NCBI GenBank assembly: GCA_037903355.1
Contig: JBAJFE010000019.1
Location: forward strand, 372,001 to 436,000
Direction: 5' to 3'
DNA: 64,000 nt
From: Trichuris trichiura
Lineage: Eukaryota; Nematoda; Enoplea; Trichinellida; Trichuridae
Position numbers and translations under genes: made by a program. Position 1 is the stretch's first letter. Each line of letters starts with the position of its first letter. Below the pieces are notes generated by a model. The model made no database searches, was not told the origin of the DNA, and worked only from the letters and a program-made list of their open reading frames with translations. Shown here piece by piece: positions 37,701 through 48,770 of the stretch.

Positions 37701-38299
37701 CGAATTGATTAATGAGCCTGCGTGCATTCGCGTTAGCGGATTTACCTTTTGCTTAACCATAATCAATCGGACTGCTTTAGTGACCGAAAACGTTTGGCCT
37801 AAAGAGATGCTGTTCTGTCTAACCTAAGAGCCTCAGCACTCTTGCGAACGACGAAGCAATCCCGGAGTTCAATCAAAGTATTTGCCGACACCGCATAGCG
37901 AAAAGTCTATTATAATATGCTGCCTTATTATGGTCAGGGAACATATTTTACGCGCTAACAAACATGCGAATCAGCAATTTGCCACATTTCAACATTTAGT
38001 TGGTCATTTCCTTTGAGCAGTACTTGCTTTTCAGTTAAACGGGAACTGTACCTGAGAATCGTAAAATGGAAATAGCGATTGATCTTTGCAGCTACCGCGT
38101 GATCACCACTTGTTTTTTTGTTTCGGGAGTGTACAAAACTTCCGTTGGAGATTACCCACAGTGGCTTTTTCGACTGCGGCTACAGGTCCTTGCAAAATGT
38201 GATTACGTCTGCTTGAGAGGGCGGTTCTTTTCAGGCTTAACGTCTTGTCGAATTGTGAAAGTTCGTTTTGCCAGCGAACTTTGGCCAGAATAAGTCGTC
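28782..38299. other. 9.5 kb without a recognised gene
   Basis: Many medium open frames overlap on both strands between 32 and 36.6 kb, where GC content rises, but none carries a motif I know. Weak candidates: a minus-strand first-exon-like ATG (33691) with a strong donor (gtgagt) after KGKKEEFS; a plus-strand 100-codon stop-free run at 34114-34416 after an acceptor, overlapping AATAAA; and a plus-strand basic ORF at 32984-33220. None could be chained to a second exon. 28.8-32 kb and 36.6-38 kb are AT-rich and empty. Confidence 0.4.
34114..34416 (+). CDS. doubtful terminal-exon-like open run
   Basis: 100 stop-free codons follow a ctttctag acceptor at 34113 and end TAA at 34414-34416, overlapping an AATAAA motif at 34409-34414. 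The reading is strongly Arg/Gln/Leu-rich (for example RQRKLRHLKRQQLLPRRN), with no known domain. Competing minus-strand frames of 86-91 codons overlap it, so this may simply reflect higher local GC. Kept as a pointer only. Confidence 0.15.
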   Translation, partial: PTFCETNGWRRSKQPSERQRKLRHLKRQQLLPRRNSRSNISTQRKARQLARLRNLSTFPCRLSTHLIHRPADVVRRHRYFSNETGETGDSDTILFLHVNK

Positions 38300-39073
38300 A
38301 TGGGTAACAAACGTGGCTACATACAAAACCCAAAGTTGGAGTCAACGGAACCGTTGGCAAAAAAGAGTTGTACAAAGATGGATCAACCGTTGTCTGTAGG
38401 AATGAGCGGAGTTTTCTTTACCACTACTACCGGCAAGAAAGCTAGCCAGTGCGCTGAAGAAGCGATTTTGCTCGTTAAAGAATATCTGGTCAATCGTATG
38501 GAACCTTCAAAAAGTACGCTATTTGAAAAGACCGACGCGGCGCAAACCAGCGAATCGATGAAACGTTGCGTTGAAGAATTGAGCAGAGAGCATACGAATG
38601 AGCAGCAGTTGTTCTGCGTCACTACTGGAGTAAAGAATACTCTGTTCATCGTCATTCGCAATGCAGATCCGGTGGATTTGGTTATGCGTATTCTGAACGA
38701 TGTAAAAGCCGGCGGTCGAAAGCCTTCACATCTTTTGCAGCGCCTGCTGCCGTGTCAGATATCCTGCGCTGCAGCAGTCAAGCATATTGCCAAAGCTATT
38801 GGCGAATTGTTGAAATCCAAATTCACGCAGGAACTTGTTGAGCAGAAGCCGTCCTTTGCCGTAGTGTTCCAGCATCGAAACAACGCTAGCATAAGTAGTC
38901 AAGAAATCTACGACGTCGTTGTTACCGAGATTAGGACATTATCCCCTGAGTCAAAGGTATGCCTGCGTTCACCAAAGCTGTACATTCTTGTAAACATTGT
39001 CAAAACTGTATGCTGCCTCAGTGTTCTAGAAAGCTACAACGAACTTAAGCAATTCAACTGGGTTAACATTTGA
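38300..39073 (+). CDS. THUMPD1: THUMP domain-containing protein 1 (Tan1 homologue)
   Basis: RNA-binding partner of NAT10/Kre33 in N4-acetylcytidine modification of tRNA-Ser and tRNA-Leu in the family. Single exon, 257 residues, start ATG at 38300 in good context (gtcatgg). A basic N-terminus leads to GVFFTTTTGKKASQCAEEA (the conserved ITCxxxxExxCxxEA-like block), then an acidic linker. The THUMP domain (residues about 120-255) has FIVIRNADPVDLVMRIL, KPSHLLQRLLPCQISCAA, FAVVFQHRNN, and the terminal YILVNIVKTVCCLSVL. It ends soon after the THUMP domain, shorter than the vertebrate protein because the low-complexity tail is absent. AATAAA lies 30 nt after the stop. No intron is needed. Confidence 0.92.
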   Translation: MGNKRGYIQNPKLESTEPLAKKSCTKMDQPLSVGMSGVFFTTTTGKKASQCAEEAILLVKEYLVNRMEPSKSTLFEKTDAAQTSESMKRCVEELSREHTNEQQLFCVTTGVKNTLFIVIRNADPVDLVMRILNDVKAGGRKPSHLLQRLLPCQISCAAAVKHIAKAIGELLKSKFTQELVEQKPSFAVVFQHRNNASISSQEIYDVVVTEIRTLSPESKVCLRSPKLYILVNIVKTVCCLSVLESYNELKQFNWVNI

Positions 39074-39102
39074 CTGTACAGCGATTTTCCGGGAAGACAG
39101 CA

Positions 39103-39108
39103 AATAAA
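39103..39108 (+). terminator. polyadenylation signal of THUMPD1
   Basis: AATAAA 30 nt after the THUMPD1 stop codon. Confidence 0.6.
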
Positions 39109-39428
39109 ATATATTGTCATGTTAGTGAACCGCCTTTCATAGTACGTTCGAGTTTTCATAGGAGATGTGTCTGTAAATAATATTTGTCGTTCGGAAGCCG
39201 TTCTTGTCTCCACTTGTAAAATCTGGTCTCATTGTATCCAAAGAGGGCTTTCCTCTCTTGACTAACAAATTCTTTGTTTCACTACGTGTATACTGCTATC
39301 ACTACATGCCTTTGATAGCCCCTTACCAGTATGCGATGTAATCAGTGAGAAAAGCTGCGAACATCGAAGTCTCATTTGAACACCAGAAACTTAACTACCA
39401 TAATAAAGAAAAATGGTTCTCTAAGTGA

Positions 39429-40544
39429 ATGGCGCGACTTTGTGAGCTAATGGCTACATTCGACCCTGAGTGTACGAGTCGAAATGGTCTTCTTGACATG
39501 CCGTTCCTGAACCGCAATCTGTGCCTCCTACGTACAAGAAACATACAACACCATATTCTGCTTGCTAGGAATATATAGTATACGTCAAATATAACTATTA
39601 ATATTTAGAAGAGCGTGAACAAACAGATAGTATTCTTACTACTGAATTGTGGTTGGGCCACTGCAATGTAAAAAAGGGTAATGCGTTACTTTGTAATATT
39701 CCATGCCGCTCCCGCTTGGCCTTAGGCATCAAATTCGTTAGAAACCCCACACCATTTGTTCTTCTCGTTCTTCTGCCATTTACTGATGACAAACGGTAGG
39801 GACAGAAGATCACCGTCTGTCTTCGAGTTAACCCTGTTAAAACGTAGAAGTTAGCTGTCTGTGTAATTTTAGATTTTAATTTCTTTTTACTGAAGCAGCC
39901 CATTCAATGATTGTTTAAGTTAACGAAGCCAGCTTTTGTGACCAGCCGCATTCCAGTTTAGCGTTTTCATTTTCTTTATTTTCATATCAGCGCGGGGAAT
40001 TTCAAACGGTGCTGCTTTCGTTGATAGGTCACTCCGCGAAAGTGCTTTAAAAAAAGTAGTCATAGTCAAGTCTCGTTTCACTGTTTTTTAAAATGTTTGT
40101 TGCGGCTGTACGGTACGCTCTCTAGCCGAACATATCAATGAAAAGAAAAAGTGCGCGTTACTTTCATTAAAAAAATCAGAAACGATTGTAGCTTTGGATA
40201 AGCTGTTTCTTCTCCGGAAATATAGGCTCTGTAAACTAGAACAGCGAAAACGGTAAAGGCTTTTCTAAAACCAATTCATGGGAACTTCGGGTGCAACATT
40301 TTGAAAAGAATTTTGAAACGAACATATTTAGCAATCTTTTCATGTATGCTTTGTCTAGAACAGCTTAACTGGTCAGTCAGCGCCTTTATCTCCGCGAAGC
40401 GTTGGACTTCAGTATGACATTGAATACGGTGCCAAGTTTTTCAAGGTAAGTTTGAATTGATTTGGTTATTTTTAAAAACTATATGGTATTTCATTTTTTT
40501 CGTAGAAGCGATCCGTTATATACGGCATTTCTTATCGATGTTAA
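39429..40544 (+). CDS. unrecognised small four-exon gene (about 97 aa)
   Basis: Four exons join in phase with good splice sites: 39429-39531 (ATG, MARLCELMATFDPEC...), 39991-40055, 40359-40445, 40506-40544 (stop TAA). The phases (1, 0, 0) agree at every junction, the acceptors are pyrimidine-rich (ttttcatatcag, ttgtctag, ttttttcgtag), and one donor is a perfect AAG|gtaagt. The product is about 97 residues and mildly basic, with GLQYDIEYGAKFFK near the end and a terminal Cys. I do not recognise the family. Individual ORFs are too short to be seen by length alone. It starts 356 bp after the THUMPD1 stop on the same strand. The first exon is the least certain; the last three are the stronger part. 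Confidence 0.42.
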
Positions 40545-41019
40545 GGCAACGTTAAAGGATAGAGCTTCCGGGACTACATGCGTCTGTTTGTTCACCGTCT
40601 AAGGAACTATTCATGAACGTAGGCGTTCCTTTCGGCCGGCCAAGACAGGCTCATAAACGAGTAATTGCACTAGTGCAATTATTTGCTTGTGGCACTATTT
40701 TTACCAGTCATAGGGAACGCGTGCGCTCTCAAATAGCTGATTTGACAGTGATGAAGATGACACAGATGATCCTGGAAGCTGTGTCTTATAAAGTTGCCTT
40801 AATACCAGCAAAAATATTCATTACAGTGAGTCACGGTTTGCCTGCTTTATTCGAAGTAACCAAAGGAATAGCAAATCGAGAGTTTTGGGACCTTCGCGGT
40901 AGGTCGAAATAAGTGTTAGCCAAAATGGCTTTTTAAATAGCATGTCTGAAATCATGGCTTAAAGTTAGTCCAATTTTTAAAGTTATTCCCCTTCCCTTTT
41001 TCAAGTTCTAGTTTTGCTT

Positions 41020-41285
41020 ATAGTTGTGCTTGTTTTTCTCATTTTCATTTTCCAAGTCTTTTATACTGTGGCGTTTTGTTGCTCGTCTTTTCTTGTCCTT
41101 TTGTTCTGCTTTTATTTCTTTTTTTAGATCTCTCTCTTGCGTGTTTAAATGTATTGTCTTCTTTTTTCTCTTCTTTGCAACAGGTTATTTCCTTTTGCGT
41201 TTTTCTTCCATTTCTCTTTTTTCCTTTCCTTCTTCTTGAAAGCAGTTGTGGAACATAACTTTCTTTTTCTTTGATTTTTTCAAGT
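41020..41285 (+). repeat. polypyrimidine-rich tract
   Basis: About 265 bp dominated by T and C on the plus strand (runs such as ttctttttttagatctctctc and cttcttttttctcttctttg), low in purines. It is a low-complexity tract with possible triplex-forming capacity and no coding meaning. Confidence 0.6.
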
Positions 41286-41360
41286 TCCGTAATCTAAAGT
41301 AAACCGATCTGTTTTGACAGATGTTTGCCCCTCACTTCAACTGATTTCCAACTCGTCAAA

Positions 41361-41516
41361 ATATTAACAGGGCTACTAAATCAATTAGTTAACCGCGCAG
41401 TTTCACAATGTGAAACAAAACTTTTCTCGTCTGAACTAGTACACATAGAAAGAGCATTATTTAACAGCGGCTATACAGTACGTCAGATCCAGGCCACCAT
41501 AAGATGCAGCCTAATC
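41361..41516 (+). mobile_element. Penelope-like element relic
   Basis: The plus-strand frame contains VNRAVSQCETKLFSSELVHI followed by ERALFNSGYTVRQIQATIR. Position by position this resembles the segment after the RT of the element at 10-12 kb (VDRALNVC...ELRHIYNALCSNGY...I). Spacing of the RA, C, EL-HI, AL and GY landmarks is the same. No RT or nuclease part is visible around it, so it is a truncated and diverged copy. Confidence 0.5.
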
Positions 41517-41984
41517 TAACCGACCGTTTCACACTCTTAGACTGCGGATCCCACAATCCTCATATTAAGTAAACTTTTGAAACAAACATGGCAGTCTAAT
41601 GAGCTGTCAAGGCGTTGGAGTTAAAGACAAATTTTTGGGTTATATGCCCTCACCGTAACAATGCTCTCCGCTGCTTGAAAGTTCTCTTAAAGCTAGAGGA
41701 AAGCATCTGTGATATAGCAGCTGAGAACTGCCTTGAGGATTAGGATCCCTTTTAGGCAGTTGCAAAAAAAGTTAGTGCTTGGCGTAAGTGAAGAAATGGA
41801 ATTGATAGTAGATAACATCGGAGCAAAAAAAAGAAACGAAAAAGTCGAATTGCTTTGACATCTGAGTTTTCCATTATCCGGAATATTGCCACATAGCTTG
41901 GCTTGAATGATCGACCGCTTCACGCACATTATTTCCGAAGTTACAATGAGAAAAGCAGCACCCTTCCGTTGTTGGGGTTAGATA

Positions 41985-41990
41985 TTTATT
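41985..41990 (-). terminator. polyadenylation signal of the ETS gene
   Basis: AATAAA on the minus strand about 203 nt after the ETS-gene stop codon at 42193-42195. Confidence 0.5.
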
Positions 41991-42192
41991 AACACTATAA
42001 GCTATATGGGAAAGCATGTCTTATACGCTGTTTGAATGGACAAAACCGTTGAGGCTGGGAAAAGCGCTGGAGGGCTGATCAACGGCCATTTCCGGGTTAC
42101 GACTAAAGTATACGTATAATGAACGTGCACGAAAAAAGTAGTAACAAAATTGGGACACCGGAGGTCCTGCTTTTGAACAATGGCTATCTTCG

Positions 42193-45100
42193 TTAGAATG
42201 TTTTTGGATATGGACCAAAATGTGGTCCAGGACTAGCCATTGCTCTGGAGCAGAACGAAAAATTGCGAGCGGAAGCCGGATTGCCTCCTCCGATATGCGG
42301 ATAAGCAACGGAGGCTGTAAATAGTCCGGCGGCGTTGCTTGCAAGCGGAGAGGCCATCAAATTCATCGGGCGAGTGTAGTTCGACCAACCGCCGATGGCT
42401 GCGGATTGCTGCATGTTAAACTCGCTAGGAAATCGAACTGTCGCTGAACGAGCAAACATTTCCGTCGCAGACGCTGCCCCGCTTTGGGACTGTATGGCTT
42501 GCGCAATGCCTGAAAATAGGCTTAACTTGAAAAAAATCCCTTCATGTCCTATTATTACAAAAAAGGGACTAAGGGAAAAGATGCCTTTTTTAACGGAACT
42601 TTCGTCAGCATAGCGTTAAGACTTGTCATAAACCTATCGTAGGATTAGTTGCGTTCAAGTACCTTGAAAATCAAACTTGTAAGCATATCTTTTTCCGTGC
42701 ACTTTGGTAATGATGTTCTTGTCGTAGTAGTATCGAAGTGCGCGGCTAAGTTTGTCGTAGTTCATATTTGGCTTGCACTTCCGTTCACCCCATCGACGAG
42801 CAACTTCGTCCGGATCAACTAGTTTAAACTCCCCGTTGGTTCCTTCCCAAGTTATGCACTCCATATTTCGACCGTCGGACAACAGTTCAAGCAGGAACTG
42901 CCACAGTTGAATTTGTCCATTTCCTGAAATTGTGACAAAGTTTGCTAGGCAACTAAACAATACAAACGCTGCAAAATGTACCAGTGCCATTATTTTTTCT
43001 TACTCGATGACGAGCACCCATTTTAGATGATGGTTTTCGTACAGTGTAATACAATGGTTCGCTTTCACAATTTATACCATATTCATGTACATCTTCGATG
43101 AATAAATTTGAAAAAAGTTTTCCTCGCGGTATAATAGGATTAATTATGCAATAAAAGAAAGCTGCAAGATATTACAACAAACTCAGTCTCACTTTTTGAC
43201 GAATTAGGTTCTCTGCTATGCGAAACCGGTAGCGTGCTAAATGATTGCAGTTCATCTTCAGTGAATGCTAAGCTTTGAAAGTGGAACATTTCTAGCATCG
43301 ACAATAGTTTGGCAGGTCAATTCACCTTCTAAGGCTAAAGAACTTTATCTCTTCAGTGCCAAAGCCGGAATGCACTTTGTTCTACTGTTGTCCAATTGTT
43401 TTCATCGAACTTTAAACTTCGGGAGAACTTTAAAATCTCACATTATAAAGCGTCAGTGATACAAACTTTTGAACGCTACGATGAAATGCTTTCAGGTGCA
43501 TATTCTGAATGAAAATTGAACTTCGTCAATTTTATTTTATCACGAAGTAACTTCGACATTGATAGTTCTGCTTCAAAGTACTAAAACTTTTCGATGAACA
43601 ATATTTATTCACGCAAGTGCTTCTCAATCTTTATTCGAGCAGATGTTAAATACGGGGCTAACGTAAGCCTGTGAAATTCACGAAGACAATGCACTGACAA
43701 CTTGTTTAAACGATGCAGTCAACATATAGTGAAAATCTTATTCATGTTCATTGTGACTCAATTCTTCTCTATATGTTGATTACACACCATTTAAACACTT
43801 CAACCATGGCAGTGATCCATGAAGCACTCTTGTGTAGCTGTTCAGCTTAAAATCTCGAATTAAAAAGGGTTAGGGCTGTAGTGATAGAAATCTGAATCCC
43901 GAATGAGTGGGTTGCCTTGTGGCAATATTGCAAATCGCAGCTGCTAAATTAGGGATCATTCGGGAAATTACTTGATTGGACATCGCATAGCACGTTTAGA
44001 ACTTCAGTCTGCTTAAAATTTTGCCTATTCTTTGTTTCGTACCATTTGGCATGTGGGCCCTTCATAGTTTCCTTTTGTTCAGGAGTCCCACTTTAACGAT
44101 TGTGATCCTGAGCAGATTGAAACTGCGAAAAGCTGTTTTTTAACGAATCACTCTTTCAGAATGTTGGTACACTCCCTTGTCTAATTAGGCTTATGTCCTC
44201 GATTTACGAGAAGCTATTCATAAGCGCTATTACTTTTGCTCAACGTAGAGCAGTTAAACGTTGGAAATGTTGTCACCACGCCTTAGGAAAACAAGATATT
44301 AATATGCGAGCGCCGTAAATTACGTTATCTGCCTATGTACTCTTTGATGTAAAGTCAACCGCAAACTGAGTGAACTTTTTGGAGTCGCTTGCAGCCCAAA
44401 TCGGCACGTCTTGCTTTGAAAACTTAAGTAGCCTGAGCTATACGTAGGTAGGCGTACAGCTCTTAATGTAGGCAAAGCAATTTCGTTATTTACAGGATCT
44501 CGTTTTTAAAGGTATATATCTTCGGAACGGAGGCAAACTGTTGCTAAGCTATTCAGTCGCTTCAATCCCACTTCTATTTGTTATTTGCAAAATTTGTGTA
44601 GCATGAACAAACATTCTTGTCTCGAAATAAAGCAGTACAAGCATATGCTCATAGAAACAAAAGAAGCTCTTGTCTCTTAATTGATAAGGAATAAGATTTT
44701 TCTTGGTCATATAGGTTGTCGGACGTCGAGTATTGTCTACCCGCACTTTCGAAGCGTAAAACCTATTTGTCCTTCTTGGTTATGGTAGGATATATGCTGA
44801 TACTAAAAAGTCTTTCCCGTCGTAGCTCCGTTACTGTATTCGAATCTATTTTTGGATGTAGTCGATAAAATTTAAATAAACTGATTCTGGGCAGCTGCCG
44901 CTTGGCAAAAGGCGTGCAGCCGGCCAACTATGGCTGCTAAGCTAAGCTGAAAAGATAGGAACAGTGGTAGGAGGAATCGAACGGTTCATTCGGCCCTTCA
45001 GGAATCTCAGAGGCCAATTCAGACGTTAAAATCATTGCGAGTTTAAGTTAATTTCCGCCGGTCACGAACTTCTGCTAAGCGCAATGGGTCACGCGGCATT

Positions 45101-46960
45101 GAATGAACAACGAGGGATGTGTCTCCAGCGCGGCTGTTCAAGAGCGCCTGACCGTCAACCCCTCGACCCCAGCTAACAAGGTTGAATGGTGACGACGTGA
45201 CACGCTTTGAAGACTCGATGCAATTAGATGACCGCCTTGTGGCGGTGATCACAAGTAGCCACCGAGGCGTTCAACAGCACTACTAACGAAGTCGGTTGGT
45301 GAACCGCTGATTGCCGTCATCGGATTTAGCTTGTTACGCAGGACTTCCTAAATTGAGCAAATTGCTGTTTTCGCCTCTCCAACAAAGCCAGTGGCCCTTC
45401 TGTTGCACAATTTAACAAAGCATAGCTGATTGAACTAGCCATAGTGCAAAAGTCCATAGTTGGAGAGTTGGCTTAAAATATGAAGGGAAATGTTGAGCAG
45501 GCTGATCGCCAGTTTTTCAATACCCTCCATCCAGTAGTTGCGGCGACAAATTTCACGCATCCTCACAATATGTCACTTCTATTAGCGTGAGGTGCCGCCA
45601 CACTTTTTGAACCAAAAGCGAAATTGCTTTGCTTTATCCTTTTGGCCATTCCTTCTTACGGATATGATAGCAGAGGCCCGTTTAAGCTTCTCTCATATTC
45701 CAAAAATAGCTCATGCTTGCTTTTATCCTCTTAAGCTTTAAGGGACATGAGTCATCATGCCCCACATGCGAGGGTTTGCTGTACCCTTTTGATTTTTTCT
45801 ACGCAGTCTTCTCGTGGGCGCATACATCAACGACCAAACCGGACTTTAGACTTTATAAGTTGGGAATTCTTATTTTTGTGTCTGCAAGAGTTGTACGCGT
45901 TAAGTGACAGAAAACATTCAATATTTTAAAAGTTCTACTCACGAAGAAGTTCCATCGTAACTCCGCTCAGAAGTTACACCATAATATAGGTTTAGTCTTG
46001 TCTTCTTACGAGAGGATGTACTTTAAAAATTTCAGAACAGTACAATCATCATATAACGGTTGAAATAAGCACGTTTTCCTTAGGTTTACGGTGTCTGAAG
46101 CTTTCAGCTTTCTTTTTTGATTTGTGAGTGAGCATCATAAAATGTATCTGTACTTTTACTCACAAGATGGGCAGCCTACTTTCTGCCAGTTATTGCGCAA
46201 GAAGTTATTTTACGTGGTGAAAATACTCTTCCATTTATACAACAGTTGAAGCATGGAAATGTCCCAGGCCCTTGGCATTAAGCATTTCCTTCCGAACATA
46301 ATAAAAACGTTGTTATATATGAGTTTACCAGGATCGGTAGTTCATACTGCCATTAGTGGGTAAGTCTGCGCGCGCAGCGGTTTGTATGGATAAGTTCGAC
46401 TGGATGCTGCCTTAATAAATCAAGGGTAAAGGCGGCTTACCAGAAATGTGCAACGTAGGGCATGTAAAGCAAGGCCTTGGTACTGGATTAAAGCTGCCGG
46501 ACGAAGGAGCAGGCTGATTCAGAATAGCTGCTGCCGAACCGCTGGCTCCACTGATGTCAGTGTTCAAGTCTTGGGTGGGCATTTTAAAACCAAGTCTGGT
46601 GGCTAGTGTGCTAAAGTCGCTCGGGTCATAGAAACTGGCTACTCCTGCGGCTGTTCGAAAACCGCTGAACGCGTTGTCAACGGCAAAGCACTGGGGCTGG
46701 TCATTTTTAAAAACGAGCGCTTCATTTGTGTCGGCATCTGCGAAAGATGGAAATGCCATTTTATTATCAAAACAAACAGCTTAGAACAGCGGAAAAGGTT
46801 ATTGTAACCAAAGTCCTACTGTAAGCTGGAAAGAATGGCTTTAAGTGGACTTACTGCCAACCGCGGCAGCGGCAAACTTTTGCATGTTCATCAGATGAGA
46901 CTTTTGGTGGAACATCATGTCAACACCATTTGAATACGGAACTATTTTGTTTCCATTCAT
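42193..46960 (-). CDS. ERG/FLI: ETS-family transcription factor, ERG/FLI class
   Basis: DNA-binding transcription factor recognising GGAA cores. Four exons in phase: 46960-46855, 46737-46441, 42923-42663, 42509-42193; 326 residues. The ETS domain (residues about 137-222) is almost fully contained in exon 3: [22 protein letters not shown], the recognition helix [16 protein letters not shown], and [13 protein letters not shown]. It keeps [13 protein letters not shown] and the FxGIAQA extension that mark the ERG/FLI subgroup (C. elegans ast-1 class). No Pointed/SAM domain is visible in the exons found. The N-terminal part is Ala/Asn/Met-rich ([11 protein letters not shown]). The C-terminal part has no recognised domain and ends [10 protein letters not shown]. 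The ATG at 46960 is tentative, because the frame is open for about 45 more codons upstream, so further 5' exons or isoforms are likely. Intron 2 is 3.5 kb, unusually long for this window. Confidence 0.93.
42924..46440 (-). other. 3.5-kb intron 2 of the ETS gene
   Basis: The intron separates the N-terminal exons from the ETS exon. It is AT-rich except for a GC-richer island at about 44880-45300 containing a short hairpin. No nested gene with conserved motifs was found on either strand. Its length makes it the natural place for developmental enhancers, but I can identify none. Confidence 0.6.
44880..45300. repeat. GC-richer island with hairpin inside ETS intron
   Basis: About 420 bp of higher GC content than the surrounding intron. 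A stem of 10 bp with one mismatch and a TTGT loop lies at 45227-45250 (gatgaccgcc / ggcggtgatc). A 69-codon minus ORF (45043-45252) is present but has no motif. This could be an old insertion or a structured element. I cannot identify it. Confidence 0.3.
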
Positions 46961-48620
46961 TTGAACTACACTGCTGGCCAAACTATAAGAAGTTCCGTGA
47001 TCTGATTGGCAACACCGACGTTGTCCGACTGTGCTAGCTGACTCTGTCAGTAGGAGCCTTTGTTGCGCATCCGTCCGCAGAGACAGATCAATAAGGGAGA
47101 GTTACTTGACTAACGCCATTCACCGCCCATTGCACCGGTTCAATTGTGCAACATACAGAGCAGTGGCACGTGCCAGTCCCAATCGTCAAATCGACCTTAA
47201 CGGACCCTAGCATTTGTGGTGCATTAAAAATTCATCCCGCGCATCAGAAATTCGCCTACCACTGGTTCCACAGTAATTAGTGCCACGCGTATTTTTCTTT
47301 GCCTACAGAGCACCAACGGCGATGGGATTGTCAGCTTGATCCAATTGTCTTCGAGTGGTCAACTTACCGCCCAGCGTGTGGTCTCATCTTTCACGCCGAA
47401 CTGACCTATCGTCACTGTGAAAATAGAGCAGTTGGAAACTCACCTGATTTTTCCCTTTCCTCAATGAGCACATTCAAGCTGCCTTTCAAAGGCTGCTTTT
47501 CCGTCAGCTAAGACGAAAAGTATCTATCATTTGGGTAGAACACAATTGTCATAATGTAATTTTTGCCCGCGGTATGCTTTGGCGCAGAAAAATTCTAATT
47601 TTGGCAGCTCACTCGAATGTGGGTTTCCCGCCTTTCAAAACGGCGGCAGTTTGCTTACCTATACGCTTTTACTACTGTTAAGCTTAGTGTAGTAACGCAA
47701 TCACAACCTGGGAAAGAAATTAAGTTGCTTGAAAGAAATGCTACAACCTACACCAATGTCGCTTAGTATAGTACATTAAGGGAAAAGTAATTTTGAAGTA
47801 TTTTAAAGTCTGACCCGAGTAGTGGATGCCCGCATAAAACACTTAGCTATTATCCTGTGGTTTCAGATGTAGAAGCGATGAAGAATGAAATCTTCGAATT
47901 GCTTTTGAATTTTCCTTACTAGCAGAAATGCGAAATAATACACTTATAGTAAGGACTAAAACGAGGACGTTGTGGTGACCAGATTCTAAACATATTCGCT
48001 GTAGAACATGCTGTCATTGTGTGGGCTTAGTTCTACAAGCACGGCCAGTCATGAGTCAGAAAGTCATCAAGACCCTTACTTTGTGATGACGTAGGAACGT
48101 GGACTCTACCTCAGACTTTATTTTTCAAATAATTTGAACATATGGTACGTTATGAAATATGGTATTTGTGTTTACTGAGATGAATGAATATGGAACTTTC
48201 AGAAACCAGATAATCCTTCTTGTTGTAGATGGCGGTGCGCATTTTAAGATTCCTTAACAGTGCCTAAAGTACAGTATATCTCGCGTTATGCATTGAAATC
48301 GATGAAATTCAAGGAGCGCGGTGATCTAAAGTGATTTGATGCTTTTTAAAAGTTTGCTCGAAAATAGTAAACATGACGTTTATTGCTGTTCACGTAAGAA
48401 GCTGTGCTGCCACCATAAGACTCAAGTAAAAATCTTTTGCTAGGAGCACGCTAAAAAGTGTGCGAAATATTGAATAAGTAGTTTTGTATGCGGGTTGATC
48501 AAGTTCTCACGGCTAGTAACATTAAAGGGCGGAAAATTCTTCAATGGGCATACGATATAGATATTGAGCTTTGAATATATAGCAGTTTGTCATGGGTACT
48601 TAACTTTTTATTGTAAAGTT

Positions 48621-48770
48621 TTTTTATATGGTAGAACCCGCTGATCATTTTATTCCGGCGCTCTGATGTCCTCTCTTGACCTGGTCAGACCTGCTGATGA
48701 CGGGTCAACAGAGGACTTGAAAACTCTGGAATAAAAATCTAGATTATCAACAGATTCTACCATATAAAAA
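48621..48770. mobile_element. 150-bp palindromic MITE-like element
   Basis: The outermost 16 bp are perfect inverted repeats (tttttatatggtagaa at 48621-48636 against 48755-48770). Homology continues inward through ctgatcat/gttgataat, ttttattcc and gtcctctcttgacc/gggtcaacagaggac, so nearly the whole element can fold into one hairpin. The GGTAGAAC termini beside TA resemble Tc1/mariner-type ends. It has no coding capacity. Confidence 0.75.

Larger units (their letters stand above)
40545..41984. other. intergenic with pyrimidine-rich tract and PLE relic
   Basis: A 99-codon plus ORF (40613-40912) shows no motif. A T/C-rich stretch runs from about 41020 to 41285. A fragment of a Penelope-like element lies at 41361-41516 (listed separately). 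Otherwise I see nothing. Confidence 0.45.

Noticed and set aside
38066..38293. 75-codon ORF directly upstream of THUMPD1
   Set aside because: No motif and no splice link to THUMPD1. The THUMPD1 start and full domain are downstream.
44990..45070. tRNA-like B-box (ggaatcgaac) near 44985
   Set aside because: No T-stem, anticodon arm or acceptor stem can be folded around it.
48680..48725. CTGATGA...GAAA order suggesting a hammerhead ribozyme inside the 48.6-kb palindrome
   Set aside because: Stem II would need a C-U mismatch at its closing pair, and no proper stem III and NUH site could be placed.
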